Positions 49,501-58,787 are shown, counted from the stretch's first letter. The stretch is DNA of 64,000 nt from an uncultured Lachnospiraceae bacterium (GCA_910577175.1 CAJTLU010000013.1:35874-99873); one strand, 5' to 3'. Translations and numbers: made by a program. Notes: generated by a model from the letters alone, not told the origin.

Positions 49501-50511
49501 ATGACAATCCGTGAAAGACTGGAGCAAAGAGAACACGAGTACCTGAACCCAAAAGCGACATTCAGTGATGAAACCATGGGACGGGATGTGCCGGAGGAGA
49601 AGTGCGACATCCGGCCGGAGTACCAGAGAGACCGGGACCGTATTCTGTATTCCAAGGCCTTCCGGCGTCTGAAAGGGAAGACGCAGGTATTTTTGGCGCC
49701 CGAGGGAGACCATTATCGTACCCGGCTGACGCATACATTAGAGGTGTCGCAGAATGCGCGGACAATTGCAAAGGCGCTCCGTCTGAATGAGGATCTTGCG
49801 GAGGCGATTGCGCTGGGCCATGATTTAGGTCATACGCCGTTCGGACATGCCGGAGAGCGTGCATTGGACCGGGTCTGCGAAGGAGGCTTTGAGCATCATG
49901 TGCAGAGTGTCCGGGTGGTGGAGCGTGTGGAAAAGCACGGAGAAGGGCTAAATTTGACGAAAGAAGTACGAGATGGTATTTTAAACCACCAGACAAAGGG
50001 AAAACCGTCCACGATGGAAGGAAAAATAGTACGGCTTTCGGATAAAATTGCATATATTAACCATGATATTGATGATGCCATCCGAGGGCATATTATTAAG
50101 GAAGAGGAAATTCCCCGGGAGTATACCGACGTTTTGGGACATTCCCCAAGGGAGCGGCTGAATACGCTGATTCACGATATTGTTATAAACAGCGAGGAAA
50201 AGGGCGATATCTGCATGTCGCCGGAGGTCGAGCAGGCGATGTTCCGGCTCCGGCTGTATATGTTTGATAATGTATATAAAAATCCGACGGCAAAGGGACA
50301 GGAGTCAAAGGCGGAAAAGATGATAGAGCAGCTCTATATTCATTATATGGAGCATACAGAGCTTTTGCCGGAGGAGCATCGTTCCATGATTTCACAGAGG
50401 GGTGAGAGCGTATCCCGTGTGGTATGCGACTATATTGCGGGTATGACGGACCATTATGCAACGACGAAATACACTGAAATTATGATACCAAGTGCGTGGA
50501 ACGTGCATTAA
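49501..50511 (+). CDS. dgt: Deoxyguanosinetriphosphate triphosphohydrolase-like protein
   Basis: The product has 336 residues; the start at 49501 has AAAGGAGGG upstream. It is an HD-superfamily dNTPase: RTRLTHTLEVSQ (His78), GHDLGH (His107, Asp108, His111) and RLSDKIAYINHDIDD carry the metal ligands. Such enzymes hydrolyse dNTPs to deoxynucleoside and triphosphate; Dgt-like clostridial members have broad specificity. It is 33 bases upstream of dnaG in an operon with rpoD and trmK. Confidence 0.93.
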   Translation: MTIRERLEQREHEYLNPKATFSDETMGRDVPEEKCDIRPEYQRDRDRILYSKAFRRLKGKTQVFLAPEGDHYRTRLTHTLEVSQNARTIAKALRLNEDLAEAIALGHDLGHTPFGHAGERALDRVCEGGFEHHVQSVRVVERVEKHGEGLNLTKEVRDGILNHQTKGKPSTMEGKIVRLSDKIAYINHDIDDAIRGHIIKEEEIPREYTDVLGHSPRERLNTLIHDIVINSEEKGDICMSPEVEQAMFRLRLYMFDNVYKNPTAKGQESKAEKMIEQLYIHYMEHTELLPEEHRSMISQRGESVSRVVCDYIAGMTDHYATTKYTEIMIPSAWNVH

Positions 50512-50544
50512 AGCAGAAAAGCGGGACAAGCTAGGAGAATGCTT

Positions 50545-52317
50545 ATGTATTATTCAGATGAAGTGGTAGAGGAGGTAAGGGCGGGAAATGACATTGTGGA
50601 TGTCATCGGCTCTTATATAAGGCTTCAGAAAAAAGGTGCAAATTATATGGGGCTTTGTCCGTTTCATGGAGAAAAGACACCGAGCTTTTCGGTGAGCGGT
50701 TCCAGACAGATGTACCACTGCTTTGGGTGCGGAACCGGCGGCAATGTGTTTACCTTTTTGATGGAATACGAGAATTTTACGTTTCCGGAGGCGGTGAAAC
50801 AGCTTGCGGACCGGGCGGGAATCAAGCTTCCGGAAGAGGAATACACTCCGGAGGCAAGGAAGCGGGCGGACCGCCGGATGCGTCTGCTTGATATTAATAA
50901 AGAAGCGGCAAAGTTTTATTATGTCAGGTTAAAGAACGATGCCGGAAAAGCGGCATACAATTATTTTAAAAGGCGGGGGCTTTCGGATGAAACCATTACC
51001 CGGTTCGGACTTGGATATTCGGATAAAAGCGGCGGGCTGTACCAGTATCTGAAGGCAAAGGGATATGAGGATGAAATTTTAAAGGATAGCGGACTGTTTA
51101 CTTTTGATGAGAAAAAGGGGGTATATGATAAGTTCTGGAACCGTGCCATGTTTCCGATTATGGACGGAAACAGCAGGGTAATCGGCTTCGGCGGCAGAGT
51201 GATGGGAGAGGGCGAGCCGAAATACTTAAATTCGCCGGAAACGATGATTTTTGATAAGAGCCGGAATCTGTATGCGTTGAATTATGCGAGGCAGTCCCGG
51301 GAAAGCTATTTTTTGCTCTGTGAGGGATATATGGATGTGATTTCCCTGCATCAGGCGGGCTTTGCCAATGCGGTGGCGTCGCTTGGCACTGCATTTACAG
51401 GGCTTCAGGCAAATCTGATTGCAAGATATGTAAAAGAGGTATACATCACATATGACAGTGACGGAGCGGGACAGAAGGCCGCGCTGCGGGCTATCCCGAT
51501 TCTGCGTGCTGCGGGACTGGCGGCGAAGGTGGTTGATATGAAGCCGTATAAGGACCCGGATGAGTTTATTAAGGCACTGGGGCCGGAGGAGTACAAAAAG
51601 CGCCTGCAGACGGCGCGCAACAGCTTTTATTTTGAGATTGATCTCTTGAAGCAGGAATATGATTTTTCTGACCCGGAACAGAAGACAAGGTTTTTCAGGG
51701 AAACTGCGAAGAAGCTTTTGCAGTTTTCAGATGAGCTGGAGCGGAGAACATATACCGAGGCGGTTGCAAAGGAGTATCAGATCAGCTTTACTATGCTGAA
51801 CCGTCTGGTAGAGCAGTACGGGAGCGCAGAGATGCCGGGAGAGGTGCAGAAGGAAACGGAATACAGAGAACGGAAAAGAAAGAAACCGGAGGAGGGATAT
51901 TATACGTCACAGAAGCTTTTGCTGACGTGGCTTACAACGGAGCCAGCGCTGTTTCAAAAGGTGAAGGGGCTTGTAACAGCAGAGGATTTTACCGATGGGT
52001 TTTACTATGAAGCGGCAAAGGAGGTTTTTGAACAATACGAGAAGGAAGGGAAGGTAACGCCGGCACGAATTTTGAATCGTTACGAGACAAAGGAGGAACA
52101 GACAAAGGCAGCAGAGCTCTTTCAAACGACTTTATTGGGAGATCTTGGTGAAACGCAGAAAGCAAAGGCATTTGCGGAAACCGTGCGCAAAGTCAGACAA
52201 AACAGCATTGAGATGCGGATGGGACGCGCAGCGGAAACAGGAGATATTGAAGCAATGCAGAAGGCGGTGACGGAACAGGCATCGCTTGACAGAGCGTTGG
52301 CAAAGGCAGGGTTATAG
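50545..52317 (+). CDS. dnaG: DNA primase
   Basis: The product has 590 residues and makes RNA primers for DNA replication. The start at 50545 is preferred, since TAGGAG is 7 bases upstream; the ATG at 50539 is only 1 base from that site. Domains in order: CHC2 zinc ribbon (Cys38, His41, Cys59, Cys62), primase core with the TOPRIM motif EGYMDV (Glu260) and DSDGAG, and a helical helicase-interaction domain at the C-terminus. It lies between dgt and rpoD, the classical macromolecular-synthesis arrangement. Confidence 0.97.
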   Translation: MYYSDEVVEEVRAGNDIVDVIGSYIRLQKKGANYMGLCPFHGEKTPSFSVSGSRQMYHCFGCGTGGNVFTFLMEYENFTFPEAVKQLADRAGIKLPEEEYTPEARKRADRRMRLLDINKEAAKFYYVRLKNDAGKAAYNYFKRRGLSDETITRFGLGYSDKSGGLYQYLKAKGYEDEILKDSGLFTFDEKKGVYDKFWNRAMFPIMDGNSRVIGFGGRVMGEGEPKYLNSPETMIFDKSRNLYALNYARQSRESYFLLCEGYMDVISLHQAGFANAVASLGTAFTGLQANLIARYVKEVYITYDSDGAGQKAALRAIPILRAAGLAAKVVDMKPYKDPDEFIKALGPEEYKKRLQTARNSFYFEIDLLKQEYDFSDPEQKTRFFRETAKKLLQFSDELERRTYTEAVAKEYQISFTMLNRLVEQYGSAEMPGEVQKETEYRERKRKKPEEGYYTSQKLLLTWLTTEPALFQKVKGLVTAEDFTDGFYYEAAKEVFEQYEKEGKVTPARILNRYETKEEQTKAAELFQTTLLGDLGETQKAKAFAETVRKVRQNSIEMRMGRAAETGDIEAMQKAVTEQASLDRALAKAGL

Positions 52318-52372
52318 TCAGTGGTATATTTTCCGACAATATCGGAAAGAATGTGCAATATGGAGGAAGCAT

Positions 52373-53500
52373 ATGGAAGAAAATAAGGAACGGTTTCAGG
52401 AAAAAATGAAAGAGCTGCTTGCCTATGCAGTAAGAAAGAAAAATGTATTGGAATATCAGGAGATTGCGGATTTTTTGGCAGAATTGGAATTGGACGAAGC
52501 GGCGATTGAGCATGTTTATGAGTTTTTGGAGGCGCATAATGTAGATGTGCTTCGTATCGGGGATATCAATCTGGATGATGTCGGCGAGGAGCCGGATGAT
52601 ATGCTTCTGCTGGAGAGCGAAGAGGAAGCCGAGGAGCTGGAAAATCTTGATTTGACCGTGCCGGAGGGTGTGAGCCTGGAGGACCCGGTACGGATGTATT
52701 TGAAAGAAATCGGTAAGGTACCGCTTCTTACCGCAGAGGAAGAGATGGAGCTTGCGGTGAGGATGGAGGAAGGCGACGAGGCTGCCAAGAAGCGCTTGTC
52801 AGAAGCAAATCTCCGGCTTGTCGTCAGCATTGCAAAGCGTTATGTCGGCAGAGGAATGCAGTTTCTTGATTTGATTCAGGAGGGAAACCTGGGTCTGATT
52901 AAGGCGGTGGAAAAGTTTGATTACCGGAAGGGGTATAAGTTTTCCACCTATGCGACCTGGTGGATCCGGCAGGCAATTACAAGGGCAATCGCAGACCAGG
53001 CGAGGACAATCCGCATTCCGGTGCATATGGTGGAGACTATCAATAAGCTGATTCGCGTTCAGCGTCAGCTGCTGCAGGAGTATGGCAGGGAGCCACTTCC
53101 GGAAGAGATTGCAAAGGAAATGCACATGCCTTTGGACCGGGTGCGCGAGATACAAAAGATTGCGCAGGAGCCGGTTTCTCTGGAGACGCCGATTGGCGAG
53201 GAGGAAGACAGTCATCTCGGGGACTTTATCCAGGATGACCATATCCCGGTTCCGGCGGAGCAGGCAGCATATACGCTGTTAAAGGAACAGATTAGCGAGG
53301 TGCTGGATACGTTGACAGAGAGGGAGCGTAATGTGCTTAAGCTGCGGTTTGGTCTGGACAACGGCAGAGGCAGGACCTTAGAGGAGGTCGGCAGGGAGTT
53401 TAATGTGACGAGGGAACGGATTCGTCAGATTGAGGCAAAGGCACTCCGTAAGCTTCGTCATCCGAGCCGCTCCAAGAAGCTGCGCGATTATTTGGAATAA
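52373..53500 (+). CDS. rpoD: Principal RNA polymerase sigma factor (sigma-70/SigA)
   Basis: The product has 375 residues; the start at 52373 has TGGAGGAAGC upstream. Region 1.1 is short (about 1-70), as in Firmicutes SigA; region 1.2 begins near DPVRMYLKEIGKV. Region 2 has YKFSTYATWWIRQAITRAIA, region 3 follows, and region 4.2 has VTRERIRQIEAKALRKLR. It directs recognition of TTGACA/TATAAT promoters, many of which are visible in this window. It follows dnaG by 55 bases. Confidence 0.98.
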   Translation: MEENKERFQEKMKELLAYAVRKKNVLEYQEIADFLAELELDEAAIEHVYEFLEAHNVDVLRIGDINLDDVGEEPDDMLLLESEEEAEELENLDLTVPEGVSLEDPVRMYLKEIGKVPLLTAEEEMELAVRMEEGDEAAKKRLSEANLRLVVSIAKRYVGRGMQFLDLIQEGNLGLIKAVEKFDYRKGYKFSTYATWWIRQAITRAIADQARTIRIPVHMVETINKLIRVQRQLLQEYGREPLPEEIAKEMHMPLDRVREIQKIAQEPVSLETPIGEEEDSHLGDFIQDDHIPVPAEQAAYTLLKEQISEVLDTLTERERNVLKLRFGLDNGRGRTLEEVGREFNVTRERIRQIEAKALRKLRHPSRSKKLRDYLE

Positions 53501-53513
53501 GGAGAAGGCAGGC

Positions 53514-54239
53514 ATGGAGAAGAAAGCAGGACAGTGTAGCCGGGTAGACGGGCTGCTGTCGGAGCGTATGCGGCGGACGGCGGCGTTAGTTACTCCGGGA
53601 AACCGTACCGCGGATGTGGGATGTGACCATGCATATACCTCGATTTATCTGGTGCAGCATGGAATTGCACCGCATGTCATAGCAATGGATATCAATGCCG
53701 GTCCTCTCGCAAGGGCAAGGGAAAATGTAGTAAGATTTGGTCTGGAGGAGCAGATTGAGCTGCGGCGGTCTGACGGGCTTGCGGCGCTGGCCCCGTCGGA
53801 GGCGGAGACGATTCTGATTGCGGGAATGGGCGGTCCGCTGGCAGAGCGTATCCTGTCCGCGTTTTCCCGGACGCTTGCTGCGGTAAGGGAACTGGTTCTG
53901 CAGCCCCAGTCGGAGCTTGCGAAGGTGCGCCGCTTTTTGCACCGCGCCGGTTTTTGTATTACAGCGGAGGATATGGTATCAGAGGACGGGAAATATTACG
54001 TCATGCTCCGGGCCGTCCATGGCACGGAAGCGCCATGGACGGAGGAGGAGTATCTTTATGGGAAGCATCTGACAGCGGAGGCTGTGCCGGTACTGAGAGA
54101 CTTTTTAGAGGAGGAGCGTACGAAGACGGAGGGACTTTTACGGGAATTGGCATCGGCGGATACAGTAAAGTCAGCAAAACGCAGGGAGGAGCTTTGGCTG
54201 CGTCTGGAACAAAATTCATGCAGGATAAAAAGTTTATAA
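53514..54239 (+). CDS. trmK: tRNA (adenine(22)-N(1))-methyltransferase
   Basis: The product has 241 residues. A Rossmann methyltransferase with the SAM motif ADVGCDHAYTSI, AMDINAGPL, LRRSDGLAAL and the family signature GMGGPLAERIL is visible, with a coiled-coil C-terminal extension (EEERTKTEGLLRELA). It methylates A22 in the tRNA D-loop. It starts 13 bases after rpoD, the usual rpoD-trmK order. Confidence 0.93.
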   Translation: MEKKAGQCSRVDGLLSERMRRTAALVTPGNRTADVGCDHAYTSIYLVQHGIAPHVIAMDINAGPLARARENVVRFGLEEQIELRRSDGLAALAPSEAETILIAGMGGPLAERILSAFSRTLAAVRELVLQPQSELAKVRRFLHRAGFCITAEDMVSEDGKYYVMLRAVHGTEAPWTEEEYLYGKHLTAEAVPVLRDFLEEERTKTEGLLRELASADTVKSAKRREELWLRLEQNSCRIKSL

Positions 54240-54286
54240 AAAGATGATTTCCTTTTGCAAAAGGAAACGGAGAAAGGCGGTTATGG

Positions 54287-55951
54287 ATGGAGAATATGGT
54301 AAATGTAACAATGAAGGACGGCGTACATAAGGTAGTAAGAGGGAGTACTTTGTCAGAGCTTGCGAAGCAGTGTGAAAAGAATTATCCCCACGAGATTATT
54401 CTGGCCGCCCGCAATGGCAGCCTCTGTGAGCTGCGCAAAACAATCGACAGGGACTGTGAGGTAGAGTTTTTAACGACGGCAGATAAGGACGGAAACCGGA
54501 CCTATATCCGCGGCATGTTTTTTATGATGATTCGTGCCATTTATACGGTATTTGGCAAGGATAAGGTAAACAAGGTACGGATTGAACATGCTATCGGGAA
54601 TGGTTATTACGGCGAAATCGAAGGAAATGTGGAGATTACGTCCGAGACAGCAAGAGAAGTCAAAAAGGAGATGCGGCGTCTGGTTGCGGAGAAAGTGGTA
54701 TTTCACAAGCGTACCGTGACAACGGCAGAAGCTGCCGAGATGTTCCACCGGCATAAAATGTATGATAAGGAAAAGCTGTTCCGCTTCCGCCGCGTATCAA
54801 AAACCAATATTTACAACCTTGGAGGGTTTGAAGATTACTTTTATGGGTACATGCCGGAAACAACGGAGGTTTTAAAGTATTTTGACTTTTTCCCATATAA
54901 GGAGGGCTTTATTTTGTTACTTCCGGATATCCGGAAGCCAAACTGTCTGTCGGGCTTCGTGCAGAGAGAAAAGCTGTTTGCGACTTTTCAGGAGTCCAAT
55001 CTCTGGGGAAAGCGTATGGGAATCGAAACGGTCGGCGCATTAAACGAGGTGATTACCCGTGGCGAGTTTAATGATGTTGTGCTGATACAGGAGGCATTGC
55101 AGGAAAAAAAGATTGCGGAAATCGCAGAGCAAATCCGTCAGAAAGAGAGCGTCAGGTTCATATTGATTGCAGGACCGTCCTCCTCCGGAAAGACGACGTT
55201 TTCCCATCGTCTCTCCATCCAGCTGCGCGCGCTCGGTATGCGGCCGCATCCGATTGCAGTAGACGATTATTTTGTCGACCGGGAGAAAACGCCGCTGGAT
55301 GAAAATGGAAATTATGACTTTGAAAGCTTCGATGCAATCGATGTGGAGCAGTTCAATATCGATATGAACGCGCTCTTGCGCGGGGAAGAGGTAGAGCTGC
55401 CGACCTTTAATTTTAAGATAGGAAAGCGTGAATACAAAGGAAACAAGAAAAAGCTTGGAAAAGAAGATATCCTGGTCATCGAAGGGATTCACGGTCTGAA
55501 TGACCTGCTGTTCCATTCCATGCCGCGGGAGAATAAGTTCAAAATTTATATCAGTGCACTGACACAGTTAAATATTGATGAGCATAACCGGATTCCGACG
55601 ACGGACGGCAGACTGATTCGCCGGATTGTAAGAGATGCGAGGACCAGGGGCTCTTCGGCGGAGCGTACGATTATGATGTGGCCGTCGGTACGCAGAGGCG
55701 AGCAGGATAATATTTTTCCGTATCAGGAGGACTGCGATATCATGTTCAATTCCGCCCTGCTATATGAGCTGGCAGTGTTGAAGCAGTATGCGGAGCCGCT
55801 TTTGTTCAGCGTTCCGATAACCTCTCCTGCCTATACCGAGGCAAAGCGGCTGTTAAAATTTTTAGACTATTTCCTTGGCGCAGGCAGCGACGATATTCCG
55901 CATAATTCGATTTTGCGGGAATTTGTGGGCGGAAGCTGCTTTAAGGTGTGA
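54287..55951 (+). CDS. Nucleoside (uridine) kinase with N-terminal TGS and ThrRS-like domains
   Basis: The product has 554 residues. Residues about 1-65 are a TGS domain, about 65-245 resemble the second additional domain of threonyl-tRNA synthetase, and 285-500 form a uridine-kinase/phosphoribulokinase P-loop domain (Walker A AGPSSSGKTT; GIHGLNDLLF). Such fusions occur in clostridia and probably phosphorylate a nucleoside; the role of the tRNA-synthetase-like half is unknown. AAAGG lies before the start at 54287. It is downstream of trmK by 47 bases and may be the last gene of the operon. Confidence 0.87.
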   Translation: MENMVNVTMKDGVHKVVRGSTLSELAKQCEKNYPHEIILAARNGSLCELRKTIDRDCEVEFLTTADKDGNRTYIRGMFFMMIRAIYTVFGKDKVNKVRIEHAIGNGYYGEIEGNVEITSETAREVKKEMRRLVAEKVVFHKRTVTTAEAAEMFHRHKMYDKEKLFRFRRVSKTNIYNLGGFEDYFYGYMPETTEVLKYFDFFPYKEGFILLLPDIRKPNCLSGFVQREKLFATFQESNLWGKRMGIETVGALNEVITRGEFNDVVLIQEALQEKKIAEIAEQIRQKESVRFILIAGPSSSGKTTFSHRLSIQLRALGMRPHPIAVDDYFVDREKTPLDENGNYDFESFDAIDVEQFNIDMNALLRGEEVELPTFNFKIGKREYKGNKKKLGKEDILVIEGIHGLNDLLFHSMPRENKFKIYISALTQLNIDEHNRIPTTDGRLIRRIVRDARTRGSSAERTIMMWPSVRRGEQDNIFPYQEDCDIMFNSALLYELAVLKQYAEPLLFSVPITSPAYTEAKRLLKFLDYFLGAGSDDIPHNSILREFVGGSCFKV

Positions 55952-55965
55952 GAAGTAAAAGTTAA

Positions 55966-56220
55966 CTTGAGTTTCTGCATTTTTTGCATAAGCCTGGGTA
56001 CGTCCCGGCCGTCGCCCGTTGTTCTGATTTTGCATTTGTCCGAAGGACCGCGGCTTTTAGCGGAACCGGAATCACCTCTTAGAGCTGGTTAGGCGCGAGG
56101 ACGCCACCGAGCGGCTTAGCAGCTCTTAGAGGAAGTCCGGCGGAGCGTTCGCGCTTGCAAAATCAGGATAACAGGCGGCGGTCGGGACATAACATGGCAT
56201 GTAAAATGCGGAAACTCAGG
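55966..56220 (+). ncRNA. Candidate structured RNA element, copy C, inside a long inverted repeat
   Basis: Core: AGAGCT/AGCTCT closing helix (56081-56126 region), inner hairpin GGCG-CGAGGA-CGCC, then AGAGGAAGTCCGGCG and AGCG-TTCG-CGCT. The whole is enclosed by an inner stem 56003-56034 with 56156-56187 (31 of 32 bases pair, four of them G-U) and an outer stem 55966-55983 with 56203-56220 (18 pairs). This fills the 316-base gap between the TGS-kinase gene and rnpB. It could be a large folded RNA or a miniature mobile element. It is related to copies at 11631 and 49356. Confidence 0.6.
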
Positions 56221-56267
56221 AAAAGTCAAGCCTTTACAGATAGAAAGAATTGTGTTAGGATAGAACA

Positions 56268-56618
56268 GAGCAGCACAGATGATCGCGCCCTTTCAGGGTG
56301 AGGAAAGTCCGGGCTCCACAGGGCAGGGTGCCGGATAACGTCCGGTCGGGGCGACCCGAAGGCCAGTGCAACAGAAAAGAAACCGCCGGCTTTGACCGGT
56401 AAGGGTGGAATGGCGGTGTAAGAGACCACCGCTTCTGCGGTAACGCAGGAGGCTGTGTAAACCCCACTTGGAGCAAGACTGAACAGGAAGCAATACGGCG
56501 GCCCGTCGTGCTTCCGGGTAAGTCGCGTTTTGCACCTTGCGGTGCAAAGGAGCTGTGCGGTAACGTACAGTCAAGATAGATGATCATTTGATACAGAACC
56601 CGGCTTATAGTGCTGCTC
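56268..56618 (+). ncRNA. rnpB: RNase P RNA
   Basis: The catalytic RNA of RNase P, about 350 nt. The terminal P1 helix pairs GAGCAGCAC (56268-56276) with GTGCTGCTC (56610-56618). The universal CR-I GAGGAAAGTCCGGGCTCC begins near 56300, and ACAGAAAAGAAACCGCC, GTAAGAGACCACC and the closing AGATAGATGATC...ACAGAACCCGGCTTAT are all present. It removes the 5' leader of pre-tRNA. Minus-strand open frames across it are not genes. Confidence 0.97.
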
Positions 56619-56658
56619 AATATTTTTATAAGAATCGGTTTTTGTAAGAATCCACTGT

Positions 56659-57471
56659 TTATCTGCTGAAAGACGCCGTTATGGCGTCTTTCAGTTTTGG
56701 TGAAACAGCCACATCTGCGTATAGCTTCTGATAGTCTTCTCCGGAAATTCCTTCTACATAGTTTCTCGGAAAATTTTTTTTCAATCCCCACGCATTGAGT
56801 AAATCGGCAGCGCGGTTGTATGCGGTAGCAGCTTCCGCTTCGGTCGGATATCTTCCTATAATATAGTCGCCGTTGATGTGGATTTTGGCAAGGTAACAGG
56901 TTCTGCCTTTTTTTGTTTCACGGCTTACGCCGAAGTAGCGGTTGATTAATTCGATGTTGCCATAGCGGAAGTCGGTAGAATCGCCGTTGACAAAGCGGAA
57001 ATCCCTGCCTTCCACCGCATAGCTTTTGATACCGTAGCGGGACGTAAGCGTAACCTGCATACCGTAATCTGCTACAAAGAAATGTCCGCCACGTTTCATT
57101 ATTTTGTGGTTGGAATAATAGAATAAGTCCTCGGCATCAAATTTGAGCTGAGTTTCTTCATTATAATAATAGACAAAATAACGTCGATAGAGATAAATTG
57201 GTGTTTTAAAGTAAATGCCGTTGTCCCGGAAGTTTAAAAGAATAATCCATTTTTCATAGGAAAGCGGCCGCCCTACAGCAGCATAGTCGTTCACGGAAAG
57301 GAGATGGCCCTCCGGTGAACGAAGCAGGAGCGTGGCGGTAAGATAGGCGCGATGGGCGCCGTCCTTTGTCGGAAAGCTTCCAAGACTGATATGCTTTCCT
57401 TTATAAGTAAAAGAAGCACGGAAACAAGGGGTTCCGTCTTTTTTTGTTGTTTCATAAACACCTGCAGTCAT
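56659..57471 (-). CDS. AP2-domain protein with HNH-like centre
   Basis: The product has 270 residues; the start at 57471 has GAGGAGG upstream. It contains two AP2-like DNA-binding domains (residues about 3-45, KKDGTPCFRASFTYKGKHIS; and about 190-245, VSRETKKGRTCYLAKIHING with AATAYNRAADLL). Between them DFRFVNGDSTDFRYGNIELI resembles the C-terminal half of an HNH homing-endonuclease motif, but the expected His is replaced by Arg/Phe. It is likely descended from a homing endonuclease and now acts as a DNA-binding protein, or is inactive. It lies between rnpB and the divergent cell-wall hydrolase. Confidence 0.78.
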   Translation of the reverse strand: MTAGVYETTKKDGTPCFRASFTYKGKHISLGSFPTKDGAHRAYLTATLLLRSPEGHLLSVNDYAAVGRPLSYEKWIILLNFRDNGIYFKTPIYLYRRYFVYYYNEETQLKFDAEDLFYYSNHKIMKRGGHFFVADYGMQVTLTSRYGIKSYAVEGRDFRFVNGDSTDFRYGNIELINRYFGVSRETKKGRTCYLAKIHINGDYIIGRYPTEAEAATAYNRAADLLNAWGLKKNFPRNYVEGISGEDYQKLYADVAVSPKLKDAITASFSR

Positions 57472-57714
57472 AAAGAACCTCCTCACTTGTGCATTGTCAT
57501 CCATTCTACTTTTATCAGTATAGCGCTTTCTATAAAAGAAGGCAAGTAAAACTAAGTACGACAGTATAAGAATGAAAAAAAGAAATGCCTTGTTCTTGGA
57601 TAAAACATACAAAAAATAAGTGGAAAAATGGTACAAATTGTACAAAAATTAGTACAAGCTGTAAAAAAATGTATAAACGCCACTGGCAAAATTAACGAAA
57701 AAGCCGTAAACACG

Positions 57715-57743
57715 TTGACAGCGTAAGACAAGGATGATAAAAT
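57715..57743 (+). promoter_or_regulatory. Sigma-A promoter for the cell-wall hydrolase
   Basis: TTGACA (57715-57720) and TAAAAT (57738-57743) are 17 bases apart. Confidence 0.75.
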
Positions 57744-57845
57744 CAAGCCCGAAACCTTTCCGGAGATTTCCAGTTTTTCCTGATAAAGGAGTTTTCGGAA
57801 CCGGCAGTGATTGATTCACACATTCAAAAAGAACAGGAGCTTTGT

Positions 57846-58670
57846 ATGGAAGATGGAAAAATCTTTTTACGCAAGGTAAGAACAGCAGCGCTGGCACTTT
57901 TGGCGTTCGTAGCGGTTATAGGAATCGGCTGCGGAAGACTGATGACCGGCAGACAGGCGCTTGCTGCAAAAAGTACAGAAAAAGAGGGCATAACGGAAGA
58001 AAAGAATAATACAGTAGAAGTAGAATTTCAGCTTGCACATTGGAACCAGCCATTCGGAGAACAGCCGTCCGGCAGTCTCTTGAAGGCAGCGGCCTGCAGG
58101 ATTGTCGGAAAGAACCTGAAGGCAGCGGAGGAAGTGTATAACGTGGTTTCAACCCATGCGCTTGCCCAGAATGCAATGGAAACGCTGGAACAGGAAACCT
58201 TAGAGCTGATGGCATCGCCGGCAGGTTCTGCTTGGGGCGGAATGATTAAGGCATATGCGGGAGATACTCCGTTGCTGATTACGGAAGAGGACAAGGAGGT
58301 GCTTCTCCGTATTGTGGAAGCGGAAGCAACCTGCGAGGATGTGAAAGGACGGATGCTGGTAGCAAATGTTATTTTGAACCGTGTCGTATCGGAGCATTTT
58401 CCAGACAGCATTACAGAGGTTGTTTTTCAGAATAACGGTGTGACCTACCAGTTTTCCCCGATAAAGGACGGACGCTACTGGACGGTCAAGATTTCAGAAA
58501 AGACCATAGAGGCTGTAGAGCGTGTGCTTGCCGGTGAGGATGAGTCACGCGGGGCCTTGTATTTTGCAGCCAGGAGTATGGCAGAGAAAAAGGCAATGCG
58601 TTGGTTTGATACGTCGTTGAAGTATTTGTTCCGGCATGGCGTGCATGAGTTTTTCACGGAGAAGGAATAG
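57846..58670 (+). CDS. SleB-type cell wall hydrolase
   Basis: The product has 274 residues; the start at 57846 has CAGGAGC upstream. A signal/anchor segment (about 13-35) is followed by a low-complexity part and a C-terminal Hydrolase_2 (SleB/CwlJ) domain from about 155: LLRIVEAEATCEDVKGRML, VANVILNRV and FSPIKDGRYW. These enzymes are lytic transglycosylase-like hydrolases of peptidoglycan, used in spore germination or vegetative wall turnover. The domain glutamate is present in VEAEA. It precedes thrC with its own promoter. Confidence 0.87.
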   Translation: MEDGKIFLRKVRTAALALLAFVAVIGIGCGRLMTGRQALAAKSTEKEGITEEKNNTVEVEFQLAHWNQPFGEQPSGSLLKAAACRIVGKNLKAAEEVYNVVSTHALAQNAMETLEQETLELMASPAGSAWGGMIKAYAGDTPLLITEEDKEVLLRIVEAEATCEDVKGRMLVANVILNRVVSEHFPDSITEVVFQNNGVTYQFSPIKDGRYWTVKISEKTIEAVERVLAGEDESRGALYFAARSMAEKKAMRWFDTSLKYLFRHGVHEFFTEKE

Positions 58671-58686
58671 ATTTTTTTTATTTTTC

Positions 58687-58715
58687 TTGCAACACCGTGC
58701 CGGATATGCTACAAT
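58687..58715 (+). promoter_or_regulatory. Probable promoter for thrC
   Basis: TTGCAA (58687-58692) and TACAAT (58710-58715) are 17 bases apart. Confidence 0.6.
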
Positions 58716-58787
58716 GAGCGGAGGAAAAGAGGTAAAGTACCGTTGCCCCGGCTGCATGGCACAAAGGGGGCAGGATTAGGAGGAACG

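Noticed and set aside
56255..56791. Minus-strand frames covering rnpB
   Set aside because: The region is RNase P RNA by sequence motifs and terminal pairing; the frames have no family match.
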